Shown here one piece after another: positions 17,301 through 27,300 of a stretch of DNA of 39,647 bases; the first letter of the stretch is position 1, and every line of letters begins with the position of its first letter. Made by a program: the position numbers and the translations under genes. Source of the stretch: an uncultured Saprospiraceae bacterium (lineage in GTDB: Bacteria; Bacteroidota; Bacteroidia; Chitinophagales; Saprospiraceae); NCBI GenBank assembly GCA_937974625.1, contig CALJVJ010000093.1, positions 1 through 39,647 of the forward strand. The letters are read 5' to 3'. The notes below the pieces were generated by a model. The model was not told the origin of the DNA. It worked only from the letters and a program-made list of their open reading frames with translations, and did not search any database.

Positions 17301-20300
17301 AATGGATAAAAATAGGCAGCCCCATCTTGAGGTTCTGGATTGCTCCCTTTGGTAGTCCAAGTACCTTGGACTAATTCCCATCCTCCTGAACTTAAACTTG
17401 TTTCTGCACTAGGGTTTACTATTAAATTTCCATTCCCTGCTGTATTACATTCACAAAAACAATCTGCATCTGCACAGTCAACCAATCCATCCATATCATT
17501 GTCAATGCCATCCCCACAACCTCCATTGGTTGTATTTTCTCCACCTTGCATCAATGCCATACTTGGAGGAAGCAAAATTTCTTTTTCAGTATCTTCCGAC
17601 TCCGCGTTATTCACCACTAATTCAATTGCTTGAATGCCAATCTGCTTACCCTCCTTACTATAAAATTGAGGCGAGAATTGGTCATTCTCTATAGATAAAA
17701 CCTCAGATAGTTTGCCATCTGCTTTTGCAATAAATTCTAATTGGAATAAGCCATTTACTGTTGGTCTTAAAGCCAATTGTTGTTGATTCACCCAAAGCAA
17801 TTTTACTCGACCATATTCAATGTCTTTTGTTCCAAAATTACTTTTTGATAAGTTTAAATAATTATCATCATTGGATGCTATGAATGCTAATTTTTTATGG
17901 TCAAATCCTATTTCTAATTGAAATCCTAAACTATTGTTGCTTTGTCCCATATTAAAAGGCACCTTCACTAAATCTCCTGCTTTGAAGGATTGTTCTTCAA
18001 TTTGAAAACCCATAGGTTTTGGAGAGAAGCGAGCAGTTCCTGTGTTGGTTCCACCAATTACATCACCAATTTTGATGGCTATAAAATCAACGTTGGCTGT
18101 ATCAATTTCCAATCTAGTTAATTCAATACTCTCAGGGAAATCTTCTCCTAAAGGATTACTAGGATTGGTAAATACATAATTTTCTGGAACAAATCGCCAT
18201 GGTTGATTATTAGGGAAAGCATCGACGTTTCCTAAGATTAATCGTTGTAAATGAACTAAGTCCAAACTGCTAACACTTCCCGAATTATCAATATCTGATG
18301 CAATGATTTTATAAGGAGAATCAAGTGGTGCTTGTGTCAAAATATGTTGTAATATTCTGACCAAATCAAAAGTAGTCACACCTTCTAATAAATCATCAGA
18401 TTTAGTAGGTATAATATTGAAAGTGGTTCCTCCTGGAAGTCCAGGAATGGCATAATTACCATCGTTGGTTGTTGTCGAAATCGAATCCCCATTGGTAGAA
18501 ATCATAACTCCTTCAATTGCTGTGGCTTCTTCTCGACTTATATTACCAGCTATCGAAACAGTTTGAGATATACAAAATTCCGCAGAAGTAATACTAAAAG
18601 GTGCAGGTACTAGCTGACCATTGAATGTTTTTGTAAATTGTAAGGGGGATTCTGTATTTGTTGCAAATATTCTAGAACATTCATTAGATGCTCCAGTTAA
18701 TAAAACATCTATGACAAAAATTTGAGTCCCAGCAGGTAAGGATACTAAATCCACACTATCTGGTAGTTGCCAATCTATATTGATAAAATTTTGCTGAAAT
18801 GCTATATTTTCAGGTATTAGATTAGGTAGATTCAGTGCTCTAACTCCTTGAATGGTTCCTATAGAATCATTTGTTAATTCAAAAGTTCCAGTTATACCAG
18901 CTACTCCATCAAAACCACCCACTGTTACTGGAATACTTATTACTTGACCAGATAAGGCACTAGTATCTCTCCCAAAAAATAAATCTACACTAGGAATTGG
19001 AATTGGGTCAATCCTTACCATTTGACATAGGGAGTCTGTTGCACAAGTATTTGATACAATTAAACAAACCTCGTAAGCTCCTGTATCTGCATATTCGTGA
19101 ATTGGACTAGCTTCTGTAGAAGTGCTACCATCTCCAAATTTCCATAGGTATTCATTCGGTTCATTTGTACTTGAGTCGGTGAAAGTAGCTATTAATCCTA
19201 AAGTTCCTACTCCAAAGATTGGGCTAGGTGGATTAGCAGACAAGGCTTCTATTGTAAACATGGTATCTGCACGGCATCCGTTGGCGTCTAAAATTCCGAA
19301 TCTTTTATTGCCTATTGAAATTCCATTGATTACAGAGTCTGGAGAGACACCAAATCCAAATTCATAGAGGGCATTTCCCACTATTCCTACTGCATTGATA
19401 ACTATTCGACCATTACTAGAGGTAGCACACCCTGGTGGAGTAATTTCTAAATTGAAGAAAATTGGCTCTGGTTCCGTAATATTAACCACTCCTCTTCCTT
19501 TTTTACCATCTCCATCTGTTACCGTCACAGAATGTTGACCTCCTGATAGCTCGGTAACCGTCGCTGTAGTATCACCAGTACTCCATAAGTAACTATAAGG
19601 AGGTGGCCCTGAAGTAGGTTCAGCTGTAGCACGACCATTTATATCTCCATTACATCTTAAATCTCTTATTTCAATGACATTAACATCTAATTCAAAGAAT
19701 CCTACTTCCACACTTCCACTGGCAAAACACCCGTTGGCATCTGTCGCAATCACTTCATGTAAGCCTGGACTTAAATTATTTACCGTATCTCCAACTGCAC
19801 CATTATCCCAATTAATGGTATAAGGAGCTAGTCCCCCCGAAACCGAAACACTTGCTGATGCATCAGCAACGCTTTGTCCTGAGGAAGATGTAAGTTCTGT
19901 GACAACCAATCCGATATTGGTTGCTTGCGATATGGTTACATTCTGCGTCATTTGACATCCACCAGCATCTGTCACTTCTACAGAATAGGTCCCAGGATTT
20001 AAGTTGGATAAGGTAGGTGTTGAGCCTCCTGTACTCCAATTTATATTATAAGGACTTGTACCTCCTGATACGAGGACATCTGCAATTCCGTCTGTAGTTC
20101 CTTCACAGGTAGCAGCTTTAGTTTCAGTTGCGCTTACAATTAAATCAGGAGGATTTATTAAAGTAGCACTATCTATTACCATGCAGCCTTCTGAATCTGT
20201 CAATGTCAAAATATAAGTTCCTTCAACAAGTTGACCAATTGCTGCTGTTGTATCTCCTGTACTCCAATTATAACTGAAATTACCTGATCCACCAGAAACA

Positions 20301-22780
20301 GTTGAAAAAATGGCGCCTGTACCTATCGTGTCCATACACTCAGGCTGGACAGAGGTTAATATTATTTGAATGGTATCTGCTGGATTTAATCTAACTCCAC
20401 CAATTCCAATACAGCCTGTTGTATCTGTTACCGTTACAGCATAGTCTCCTGGTGCTAAGTTGGAAATATTTGCGCTGGTTTCATTGGTATTCCAAAGGAA
20501 AGTTAAACCATCATTAGAGCCTCTTCCAATTACAGAGGCATTAATTCTTCCATCGTCCACATCTGGACAGTTAATATTATTTCCAGTAAGCCCTATTTGT
20601 AAACTACTATCAGCAGTTACTTCGATACTTGTTGTTGCCATACAACCAGTATTAGTGGTCACTGTTGCAGAATAGGTTCCTACTGCAATTCCTGTGATAG
20701 TTTGAGTCGTATCACCTGTATTCCAACTAATTGTTAAACTATCTGTAAAAGCTCCTAGATTTATTGAAGCACTACCATCCATTACCCCTGTACAAGATAC
20801 CTCCGTTTGTGAGATAGAAACATCAATAGAATTTAGAGATATAATACTGATAGATTGTGCACCAGAACAACCATCCGAATCAGTTGCAGTTACCGTATAA
20901 GTACCTGTACCAATATTTGTTAAATTTTGAGTAGAATCATTTGTACTCCATACATAATTTCCTCCTGGGATTTCAGCTGCATTACTGACTGAAATTGTTC
21001 CATCTGAAAACCCTTCACAACTCACATCTGTTTTGCTTAAATTCACTCCAACAAACTCCCGTTGATTACCGATTACTACAGTTCCTTCTCGACTGCAACC
21101 TGCTGTATCCGTTGCAACATAGCTGTATTCTCCTGCTAATAAACCGGCTATAGATTGGGTAGAATCACCAGTACTCCATACAATACTTATACCATCTACC
21201 CCAGCTGAATCATTGAGTATAATACTACCATCACTTACACCAATACAAGTAGCGTCCGTAACAGTTTCCACAATAGGAAAGGTAGCTCCTACCTCAATAG
21301 TTGGCTCACCAAATACGGTACATCCGAAGGTATCCGTAACTAAAAAAGAATAATCTCCTGGAGCCAAGCCAAAAATACTTTGAGTGGAATCACCTGTGCT
21401 CCATTCTATAGTCAGAAGAGGAAGGGCTTGACCTTGACTAATAACGATGGTACTAGAACCATCTGTTAATCCGTCACAAGTTGTATTTTTTTCTAAAAAT
21501 CCTATAATTAAATCACGGGTTATTTCAACAGTAATTGAATCCGTTGCGGAACATCCATTATTATCTGTTACTGTTACTGCATATTTTTCTGGTACTATAT
21601 TACTAAGCATTTGAGTCGTATCTCCAGTACTCCATTGAAAAGTGTATCCAGTCACATCTGTTGAATCATTGATAAGAATACTACCATTTTTTGCAATATC
21701 ACAGGTACCATTAGTAACCTTACTAGTAAAGGTTAGTTGTGTAGTATTTGGTACTTCTAATGTGGCAGCAGCTATACAACCTATCGAATCTGAAACAGCC
21801 ACAGAATACACGCCTGCTGTCAAATTATCTATAGATTGTGTGGTTGCCCCGTTACTCCAACCAAATTGATACCCTGTTATATCTAAAGAATCATTTATAG
21901 AGATTGCTCCATTATTGAGACCATCACAAGTGGAATTGGTGATGTTTGCGATAAGTGGGACTTCTCTATCAACACCTATATCGATTGAATCGGCATTTAA
22001 ACAGCCTTCTGGACTAGTAACCAATACAAAATAGGTTCCTGGTGCTATTCCACTTAGCGTGTTGATAGAATCACCCGTATTCCATAAATATGAATAACCA
22101 GTTAAATTTAAGGTGTCATTAACCGATACACTACCATTATTCATCCCCAAACAGGTAGCATTTGTACCTGCTATTTCTAGCGATGCTAGACTGGTATTAT
22201 TGATGGTTAATGTTTCTATAGCTGTACATCCTAAGGTGTCAGTTATTGTTACAGAATAAATTCCACCTGCCAAATTTGACAAGGCGTTTATCGTGTCTCC
22301 CGTATTCCAATTATAGGCATAACTAGAATTATCAGTAATCGATATACTCCCATTCGATACACCAAAACATTGTGCGTCTACAGTCTGAATATCATAGGAA
22401 AAGGGCGGTTTCTCCTCGATAATAATCGAGTCAATAAGCATACAACCATCCAAATCTGTTACTGTAACAAAATGCTTTCCTGCATTTAGACCCGTTCCAG
22501 TTGCTCCTCTAGAATCATTATCCCATACAAATGAAAAAGGACCAGCAGAACCCATAATTTCAATTCTTGCAGTTGCATCTGAATCTCCAATACAAGTTGG
22601 GAAGGTGAGTTGGATAACAGTATCTGTTAGCCCGCAAGTAGTATCAGGTAATAAAATATCGTGGATAAATTCAATTTCATTTTCTAATTCGGAGGTATGG
22701 CTGTTTCCAAAAAGGGGAGCCGTAAATACACTTAAAATTAGAAAAAGAATAATTTGAAAATACGGGTTAAATATTCTCAT
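14357..22780 (-). CDS. Giant secreted surface protein: SprB repeats, PKD, cohesin-like and dockerin-like modules, T9SS sorting domain
   Basis: About 2807 residues from the ATG at 22780; the frame opens 24 nt earlier at a TTG, but the ATG puts the signal peptide (hydrophobic 8-24) at the N-terminus. Residues ~44-1187 hold about 15 SprB-type repeats of the form C-x-G-x2-(D/N)-G ... W-S-T-G-D-(T/S)-T ... PG-x-Y-x-V-T-V-T-D-x2-GC. Then follow PKD 1 (~1189-1256), a cohesin-like beta domain, a carboxypeptidase-regulatory-like domain plus dockerin-like pair (~1466-1521, ASDIDNSGSVSSLDLVHLQR), a second cohesin-like domain, a GDGIDNDMDGLVDCADADC calcium-type motif, a lectin-like domain (~1784-1938), three more SprB-like repeats (~1947-2181), PKD 2 (~2186-2257), and a second cohesin / regulatory / dockerin (~2464-2516) / cohesin set. 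It ends in a type A T9SS sorting domain (~2731-2807; NAFPNPSKG ... GSYLIMLK). Probable role: adhesin or matrix component; ligand unknown. Confidence 0.92.
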   Translation of the reverse strand: MRIFNPYFQIILFLILSVFTAPLFGNSHTSELENEIEFIHDILLPDTTCGLTDTVIQLTFPTCIGDSDATARIEIMGSAGPFSFVWDNDSRGATGTGLNAGKHFVTVTDLDGCMLIDSIIIEEKPPFSYDIQTVDAQCFGVSNGSISITDNSSYAYNWNTGDTINALSNLAGGIYSVTITDTLGCTAIETLTINNTSLASLEIAGTNATCLGMNNGSVSVNDTLNLTGYSYLWNTGDSINTLSGIAPGTYFVLVTSPEGCLNADSIDIGVDREVPLIANITNSTCDGLNNGAISINDSLDITGYQFGWSNGATTQSIDNLTAGVYSVAVSDSIGCIAAATLEVPNTTQLTFTSKVTNGTCDIAKNGSILINDSTDVTGYTFQWSTGDTTQMLSNIVPEKYAVTVTDNNGCSATDSITVEITRDLIIGFLEKNTTCDGLTDGSSTIVISQGQALPLLTIEWSTGDSTQSIFGLAPGDYSFLVTDTFGCTVFGEPTIEVGATFPIVETVTDATCIGVSDGSIILNDSAGVDGISIVWSTGDSTQSIAGLLAGEYSYVATDTAGCSREGTVVIGNQREFVGVNLSKTDVSCEGFSDGTISVSNAAEIPGGNYVWSTNDSTQNLTNIGTGTYTVTATDSDGCSGAQSISIISLNSIDVSISQTEVSCTGVMDGSASINLGAFTDSLTISWNTGDTTQTITGIAVGTYSATVTTNTGCMATTSIEVTADSSLQIGLTGNNINCPDVDDGRINASVIGRGSNDGLTFLWNTNETSANISNLAPGDYAVTVTDTTGCIGIGGVRLNPADTIQIILTSVQPECMDTIGTGAIFSTVSGGSGNFSYNWSTGDTTAAIGQLVEGTYILTLTDSEGCMVIDSATLINPPDLIVSATETKAATCEGTTDGIADVLVSGGTSPYNINWSTGGSTPTLSNLNPGTYSVEVTDAGGCQMTQNVTISQATNIGLVVTELTSSSGQSVADASASVSVSGGLAPYTINWDNGAVGDTVNNLSPGLHEVIATDANGCFASGSVEVGFFELDVNVIEIRDLRCNGDINGRATAEPTSGPPPYSYLWSTGDTTATVTELSGGQHSVTVTDGDGKKGRGVVNITEPEPIFFNLEITPPGCATSSNGRIVINAVGIVGNALYEFGFGVSPDSVINGISIGNKRFGILDANGCRADTMFTIEALSANPPSPIFGVGTLGLIATFTDSSTNEPNEYLWKFGDGSTSTEASPIHEYADTGAYEVCLIVSNTCATDSLCQMVRIDPIPIPSVDLFFGRDTSALSGQVISIPVTVGGFDGVAGITGTFELTNDSIGTIQGVRALNLPNLIPENIAFQQNFINIDWQLPDSVDLVSLPAGTQIFVIDVLLTGASNECSRIFATNTESPLQFTKTFNGQLVPAPFSITSAEFCISQTVSIAGNISREEATAIEGVMISTNGDSISTTTNDGNYAIPGLPGGTTFNIIPTKSDDLLEGVTTFDLVRILQHILTQAPLDSPYKIIASDIDNSGSVSSLDLVHLQRLILGNVDAFPNNQPWRFVPENYVFTNPSNPLGEDFPESIELTRLEIDTANVDFIAIKIGDVIGGTNTGTARFSPKPMGFQIEEQSFKAGDLVKVPFNMGQSNNSLGFQLEIGFDHKKLAFIASNDDNYLNLSKSNFGTKDIEYGRVKLLWVNQQQLALRPTVNGLFQLEFIAKADGKLSEVLSIENDQFSPQFYSKEGKQIGIQAIELVVNNAESEDTEKEILLPPSMALMQGGENTTNGGCGDGIDNDMDGLVDCADADCFCECNTAGNGNLIVNPSAETSLSSGGWELVQGTWTTKGSNPEPQDGAAYFYPLSSETGQISQIINLRTDSIAIDQGMVNYVFTGYVRSFDQDPADEAQILIEYRNENDSTLARFDTGLLISTDDWLLVGDTTLAPLGTRYAVINLISRRKNGSNNDAYFDNLSFSKMGGENCVEPCDSVDLFTLTTEAIPNGIGGTATSTFIGGVGPISYTWSNGASTSDISNLPAGNYIVTATDSIGCTTMDSILIEADSSFFANLVTQNNNCPGESNGTINVEIFGGFPPYTLTWSDTTLSGNLLENLSDGNYSLVVTDSTNATITVATTISSNSQISLNNEDSKIVSESCPEAGDGQLSLVASGGMAPYTYVIGTDTTNNGVYLNLNAGTYTVSITDSIGCSVNNDITIENTFTGTLSADFTTNIDDQTVTLSSTTNDTSATYSWTFGDGTTSSDINPSVTYSEVGAYEICLAITNECGTETSCQTLTVGVTGPVKFVINDLNGIANDTVMIPVTVENFVNIVSYQKTIQIQDTSIARFVGVTGLNLEGLTSENFFQVDDHTLTNVWFDGTASGQTVASNTVIYNLMVMINSEVDTCVGISIVDNPVSGQVVGIAGNEVAEVPFDLVNGEICTQATAQITGNVARETGTAISGVQISVSNFDKTPTSNINGGYLVEKLAIGNDYELTPSLNTPLLEGVSTFDIVLINRHILGTRQLDSPYKIIAADINNNGGITVFDLVLIQRAILGLNSDFPGNTAYRFIPTSYEFIDPTNPLDETFPESLTVTNLNGDISNQDFIAIKIADVSYNVPTAGFVVTPRTNQTLNLEITNQNYSAGEIVEVPVTAKDLNTLAGFQLELDFDRNSLELLAVKSGELAGLDQNNIGVKYLKQGKLQMIWVAPDVVMSNETTTLFNLRFRAKTTSDLSNKLQLANRFLTTESYTDELSIGKVALNLTNKSLLPLAALNAFPNPSKGLVDLTFANANKEAVQITLYNFAGQLVREWKNVTADNLQINLANQADGSYLIMLKRATNVEVKRIVLNR
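19220..22650 (-). repeat. Tandem SprB-type repeat region within the giant gene
   Basis: About 15 units of roughly 70-78 codons encode the cysteine-bounded repeats. They have diverged at DNA level except for the segment encoding W-S-T-G-D-(T/S)-T-Q, which reappears on the plus strand as close variants of TTGAGTCGTATCACC near 20700, 21160, 21370 and 21610. One unit (around residues 960-1020) lacks the leading Cys, and the last is degenerate. Confidence 0.85.
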
Positions 22781-23539
22781 AGAAAATGGAATTAGTTTTT
22801 TCAAAACTGGTGACTTATTAAAATGAAATGCTAATGAAGAAAAAAGATGATTTTTCTTGTTCCTTTAGTAACTTCTCATAAAATAAAATTGACAAGTGCC
22901 TTTAACACTTATTGTAATCTTATCAAGGTGACAAAAAATAAATAATATATATATTAAAAAATAAAATTAAATACTCAATGATATCCTATCAAAAAGCCAC
23001 TTATTTTATTTTTAATTTTTTTTTATAAACTGTCTAAATACCTGTAGGTATTATCCAATTTATTCCAATGATGTGATGGTATAAGTTTACCTTTCGGTAA
23101 TAGACGTAGATGTGGTAATGTGTATGCAGGTGTAAAACGGGTATATATAGTGCCCATGTTAATATCTTTTTGTCGGTTTCTGAGAAAATGGTACTACAAA
23201 ATGAAAGCAAGAAATAATCACTTTTTCATCTTGAAAAGGAAAGTAGGAAAGATTAGACTTTGAGAAAAGTAGCTACAAAATGTTGATTATCAGAATCTTG
23301 AAGTTTTTTTTGTCAAAAGCTATTCTTTAACTACGAGTATTCCTAACAAATTTGAAGAAAAATAAGTAAGGATGCTGTATTTTTTGATTTATATCCGTCA
23401 AATATTTAGCAAAACCTAATTTTCTTACAATTTGTCATTTTTACTTACGTTGCTTGTGTTTTAAGGTTGCAAGCATATTAAAAAAGGTGCGTATTTATAA
23501 GTCAATCACTAATAGTTGTCTTTATATTAATTTAAAGTC
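22781..23539. other. Gene-poor leader upstream of the giant gene
   Basis: These 759 nt lie between the giant gene and the nitrilase-family gene, both on the minus strand. The region is very AT-rich. I see no supported ORF and no clear TAnnTTTG/TTG pair. Two small dyads are visible: AAGTG/CACTT with a 7-nt loop near 22893-22910, and the 16-bp AATACCT-GT-AGGTATT at 23037-23052. It probably holds the promoter and regulatory sites of the giant gene. Confidence 0.5.
23037..23052. promoter_or_regulatory. Short dyad upstream of the giant gene
   Basis: AATACCTGTAGGTATT has two 7-bp arms around GT, about 257 nt upstream of the giant gene start. It is operator-like in size; no regulator can be named. 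Confidence 0.3.
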
Positions 23540-24250
23540 TCAAGTTATTGTTGTAGTAGTTTTTATGAACAATATCCCTTCTTTATCATTATCCAGTTGG
23601 TTTATTAAGTTTCCTTCCTCATCCCATGCGGCAGATTGTCCAGTTGCCATGAAATTATCAGAGAACCCTACATTATTGCACATAAGGACTATCATTTTAT
23701 TTTTTTTGGCAACAGTACTTAATCGTTTATAAGCCTTTTTTATTCCTCTTTCAGATTTTGATACGCTTGCCAAATATATGCTAGCGCCATCTTTGTATGC
23801 TTTTTGAGTATGGGCCTCCACAAAAAGCTCATAGCAAATAGCTATCGATATTTTGGTGTGCTTGATAAAATTCGTTTCATTTTTTCCACTTACAAAAAAT
23901 GGTTCTTCATCGGCATGTAGATACTTTTTGGAATAAACTTGTCTCTGCTTATTTGGTTGGAAAATTATTAGGGATATACAAATTCCATTTTCATTTAAGG
24001 TAGGCATTCCAATCCCAATGATTATCTTTTTTGAATCGGCAATTTCTTGGAATTGGTCAAATTGGGAATGGTTTGGAAGACAGGCCAGTTTTGAAGCCAA
24101 CTCAGGTTCATAACCTGTAATGGATAATTCTGGAAAGAGAATTAAATCAGCTTCTTTAGCTATAGCTTGCTCAATAAATCTACGATGCGTTTGTATATTT
24201 TTTGAAATATCTCCTTTATAGGTTTGAATTTGTGCTAAAGCGATTTTCAT
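23540..24250 (-). CDS. Carbon-nitrogen hydrolase (nitrilase superfamily)
   Basis: A 236-residue nitrilase-superfamily amidohydrolase. The frame is open to a GTG at 24298, but starting at the ATG at 24250 gives MKIALAQIQTYKGDI, the standard first strand of the family, so I chose that. The Glu-Lys-Cys triad is visible: E41 in LILFPELSITGYEPE, K108 in YSKKYL, and C139 in IAICYELF, with DEEPFF after the lysine. Length is at the short end of the family (usually 250-290) but all catalytic parts are present. Substrates of related enzymes include omega-amidated acids, carbamoylated amines and nitriles; the substrate is not determined here. It has no signal peptide, so it is cytoplasmic. It is divergent from the Asp-box protein gene (83 nt). 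Confidence 0.9.
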   Translation of the reverse strand: MKIALAQIQTYKGDISKNIQTHRRFIEQAIAKEADLILFPELSITGYEPELASKLACLPNHSQFDQFQEIADSKKIIIGIGMPTLNENGICISLIIFQPNKQRQVYSKKYLHADEEPFFVSGKNETNFIKHTKISIAICYELFVEAHTQKAYKDGASIYLASVSKSERGIKKAYKRLSTVAKKNKMIVLMCNNVGFSDNFMATGQSAAWDEEGNLINQLDNDKEGILFIKTTTTIT

Positions 24251-24333
24251 AAATAAAACTTGTTTATTAATAATTATAGCAGACCTCAATTTATTCACTA
24301 TATTAGCCCAATAATAAACAAAATCCTTAAATT

Positions 24334-27300
24334 ATGATAAAACTATTTAACAACCTCATTTTACTTTTTTTGGTAATAGCCTTCGCATTTCCCGCAATGG
24401 CTCAACGGAAGAAAAAGAATGCTCAACCTTTGAACTTAATTAGTACAGAAGTAGATGCAAAAGCTTACAAAGGCTTGAAATTTAGAAATATTGGTCCTTT
24501 CAGAGGAGGTAGAAGTGTGGCTGTTACTGGAGTGAAAGGCAACCCATTATTATATTATATGGGAAGTACAGGCGGTGGCATTTGGAAAACAGAAGATGCG
24601 GGAGTAAGCTGGAAAAACATTTCAGATGGACAACTAAAAACTGGTTCTGTTGGTGCTATTGCAGTGGCTCCATCTGACCATAATGTGATATACGTTGGAA
24701 TGGGCGAACACCCCGTACGAGGAGTCATGACTTCTTTTGGTGATGGTATTTATAAATCGACAGATGCTGGAAAAACATGGAAAAATATTGGTTTGCCTAT
24801 GACTCGGCACATCGCTGCTATACGTATTCATCCAGAAAATCCTGATGTAGCCTACGTTGCAGCACAAGGTGCAGTGCATGGACCTACCAAAGAAAGAGGT
24901 ATTTATAAAACGAATGATGGAGGAAAAACTTGGAATAAAGTTTTGTACGTCAATGAAGATACTGGTGCTGCAGATTTAAGTATGGACCCTAATAACCCAC
25001 GAATTTTGTATGCGGGTATGTGGGAACATAGAAGATTTCCATGGACTGTAAAAAGTGGCGGAGATGGCTCCGGAATTTACAAATCGGAGGATGGTGGAAC
25101 AACTTGGAATGAATTAACCAAAGGCTTACCAAAAGAAATGGGGAAAGTTGCCATTGATGTTTCCCCTGCAAATCCAAATAGGGTGTATGCTAATATAGAA
25201 TCACACCCAGAAAAAGGAGGCGTATTTCGGTCGGATGATGCTGGAAAAACTTGGAAACATGTGTCTAAAGATAGGGTAACGATTGCCCGTTCTTGGTATT
25301 ACATTGAAATTTTTGCACATCCAACCAACCAAGATGAAGTATATGTGCTCAATGCTCCTGTTTTAAAATCTAGTAATGCTGGTGCCTCTTTTAAGCGGAT
25401 TCCAATTGGGCATGGTGACCAGCATGATATGTGGATTAATCCAGACAATCCACAAAATATCATTGTCGGTAATGATGGCGGTGCGACGATTTCTTTTAAT
25501 GGAGGTAAAACATGGTCCACTCAACAAAACCAACCAACCGTTCAGTTTTACAGAGTTATAGCCGATAATCAATTTCCTTATCGAATTTATGGTGGGCAGC
25601 AAGATAATAGTACTGTAAGTATTGCCAGTAGAGCACGAGGCGGTATTGGCTGGAAAGATTGGTATCCTGTGGCAGGGGGTGAAAGTGCATTTATTGCTTT
25701 TGACCCTGATAGTCCTACTAAAGTTTATGGTGGTACGTACCACGGTATTATGTCTGTTTGGGATAAAAAAACTCGAATTTCTAAGGATATTATGGCCAAT
25801 CCTGTTATCGGTCTTGGTATGGTGCCAAAAGATATGAAATACCGTTTTAATTGGAATTCGCCTATTATGGCTGCTCCATCTGACCCTTCTGTGATGTATC
25901 ATGGGGGTAATAAAGTTTTGAAAACGACTAACGGTGGTATGAGTTGGGAGGAGATTAGTCCTGATTTAACAAGAAATGATAAATCCAAACAAGGAGTTGG
26001 GGGCATTCCTTTTACGATTGAGGGTGCAGGTGGGGAAAATTATAATACACTTAGTTATTTGGCTTTATCGACTCATAGTCCAGATGTAATTTGGACAGGT
26101 AGTGATTGTGGTTTAGTTCACATTACTCAAGATGGTGGAAAAAACTGGAATAATGTAACCCCTAAAGCTGTTGGAGAAGGGATTATTAATGCCATTCATG
26201 TTTCTCCTCATGCTGCGGGTACTGCTTACATAGCTGCAACACGCTATAAATTTAATGATTTTACTCCTTTAGCTTTTGTCACTAAAGATTATGGTAAAAC
26301 ATGGAATGAAATTACCTTTGGTTTTGAAAAAGACCATTTTGTGAGAGTGGTTAGAGAAGACCCCAAGGAGCCTGGATTGCTATATGCTGGGACAGAAGGA
26401 GGATTGTATTTTTCAAATAATAATGGTCGAAAATGGTCTAAGTTTGGCTTGAACCTACCTGTTACCCCTATTACAGATTTGACTTTTCAGGATAATGATT
26501 TAATCATTGCTACCTCAGGTCGAGGATTTTGGATTTTAGACGATTTGGGCGCTATTCAACAATCGAAGGGTGTAGTTACGAGTGGTACGACCCTAAAATT
26601 ATTTACGCCCAAGCCGACCGTTAAAGCTAACTTTGGTGGAAGAAGTAGAGAAACGTTTAATGGTCAAAACCCTCAAAATGGTGTTTTGATAGATTATTAT
26701 TTACCTGAAAAGATAGATTCGGGCACGGTGAAGCTTGAAATTTTGGATTTGATGGACAAGGTGGTTCGAACTTATGACAATATCAAGGATAAAAAATTTA
26801 AAAGGTATGAGGGCGGCCCTGGACCGAAAAAAGTATTGCCTACAAAAAAAGGAATTAACCGTTTTGCTTGGGATTTTAAAAGAAATTCTATTCCAGGCAT
26901 ACAAAATGTTTTTGTCAACGGTGGATACAGTGGCTCCTCAGTTGCACCTGGGACTTATAAAATTCGGTTAACAGTAAATGATGAAGTGGTAACAACAGAG
27001 GCGACGCTTTTAAAAGACCCTAGATTAATAGAAGTTAGCCAAAAGGATTTTACTGCTCAACAAGCATTATTGACGCAAATAGATGAGCATTTGCTAGATA
27101 TTCATAATTCTGTGAATCGAATGCGGAAAGTTAAAAAACAAATTAAAGCCTTGCAAAGCACTTTTGATGGTCAGGAAGAAACGGATTCTTTAAGCGTTGT
27201 TGGAAACAATATTTTAAAAAGTATTAGTACTTGGGAAAATGAATTAATTCAACCTAATCAGAAGACTTTTCAGGATGTTATTAATTTCCCAAATCAACTG

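Noticed and set aside
14357-19010. Cellulosome scaffoldin
   Set aside because: Although cohesin-like and dockerin-like domains are present, there is no cellulose-binding module, cellulase gene or SLH anchor, and the architecture matches T9SS surface proteins instead.
19220-22650. Regular repeats on the plus strand resembling a CRISPR array
   Set aside because: Repeat units are about 220 nt, unequal and in frame in a coding region; there are no constant short repeats with unique spacers and no cas genes.
25363-25902. 179-residue ORF on the minus strand inside the Asp-box protein gene
   Set aside because: Lies fully inside a well-supported gene on the other strand, has no recognisable domain, and its His/Arg/Ile-rich text is what the antisense of repeated Gly/Asp/Trp codons yields.
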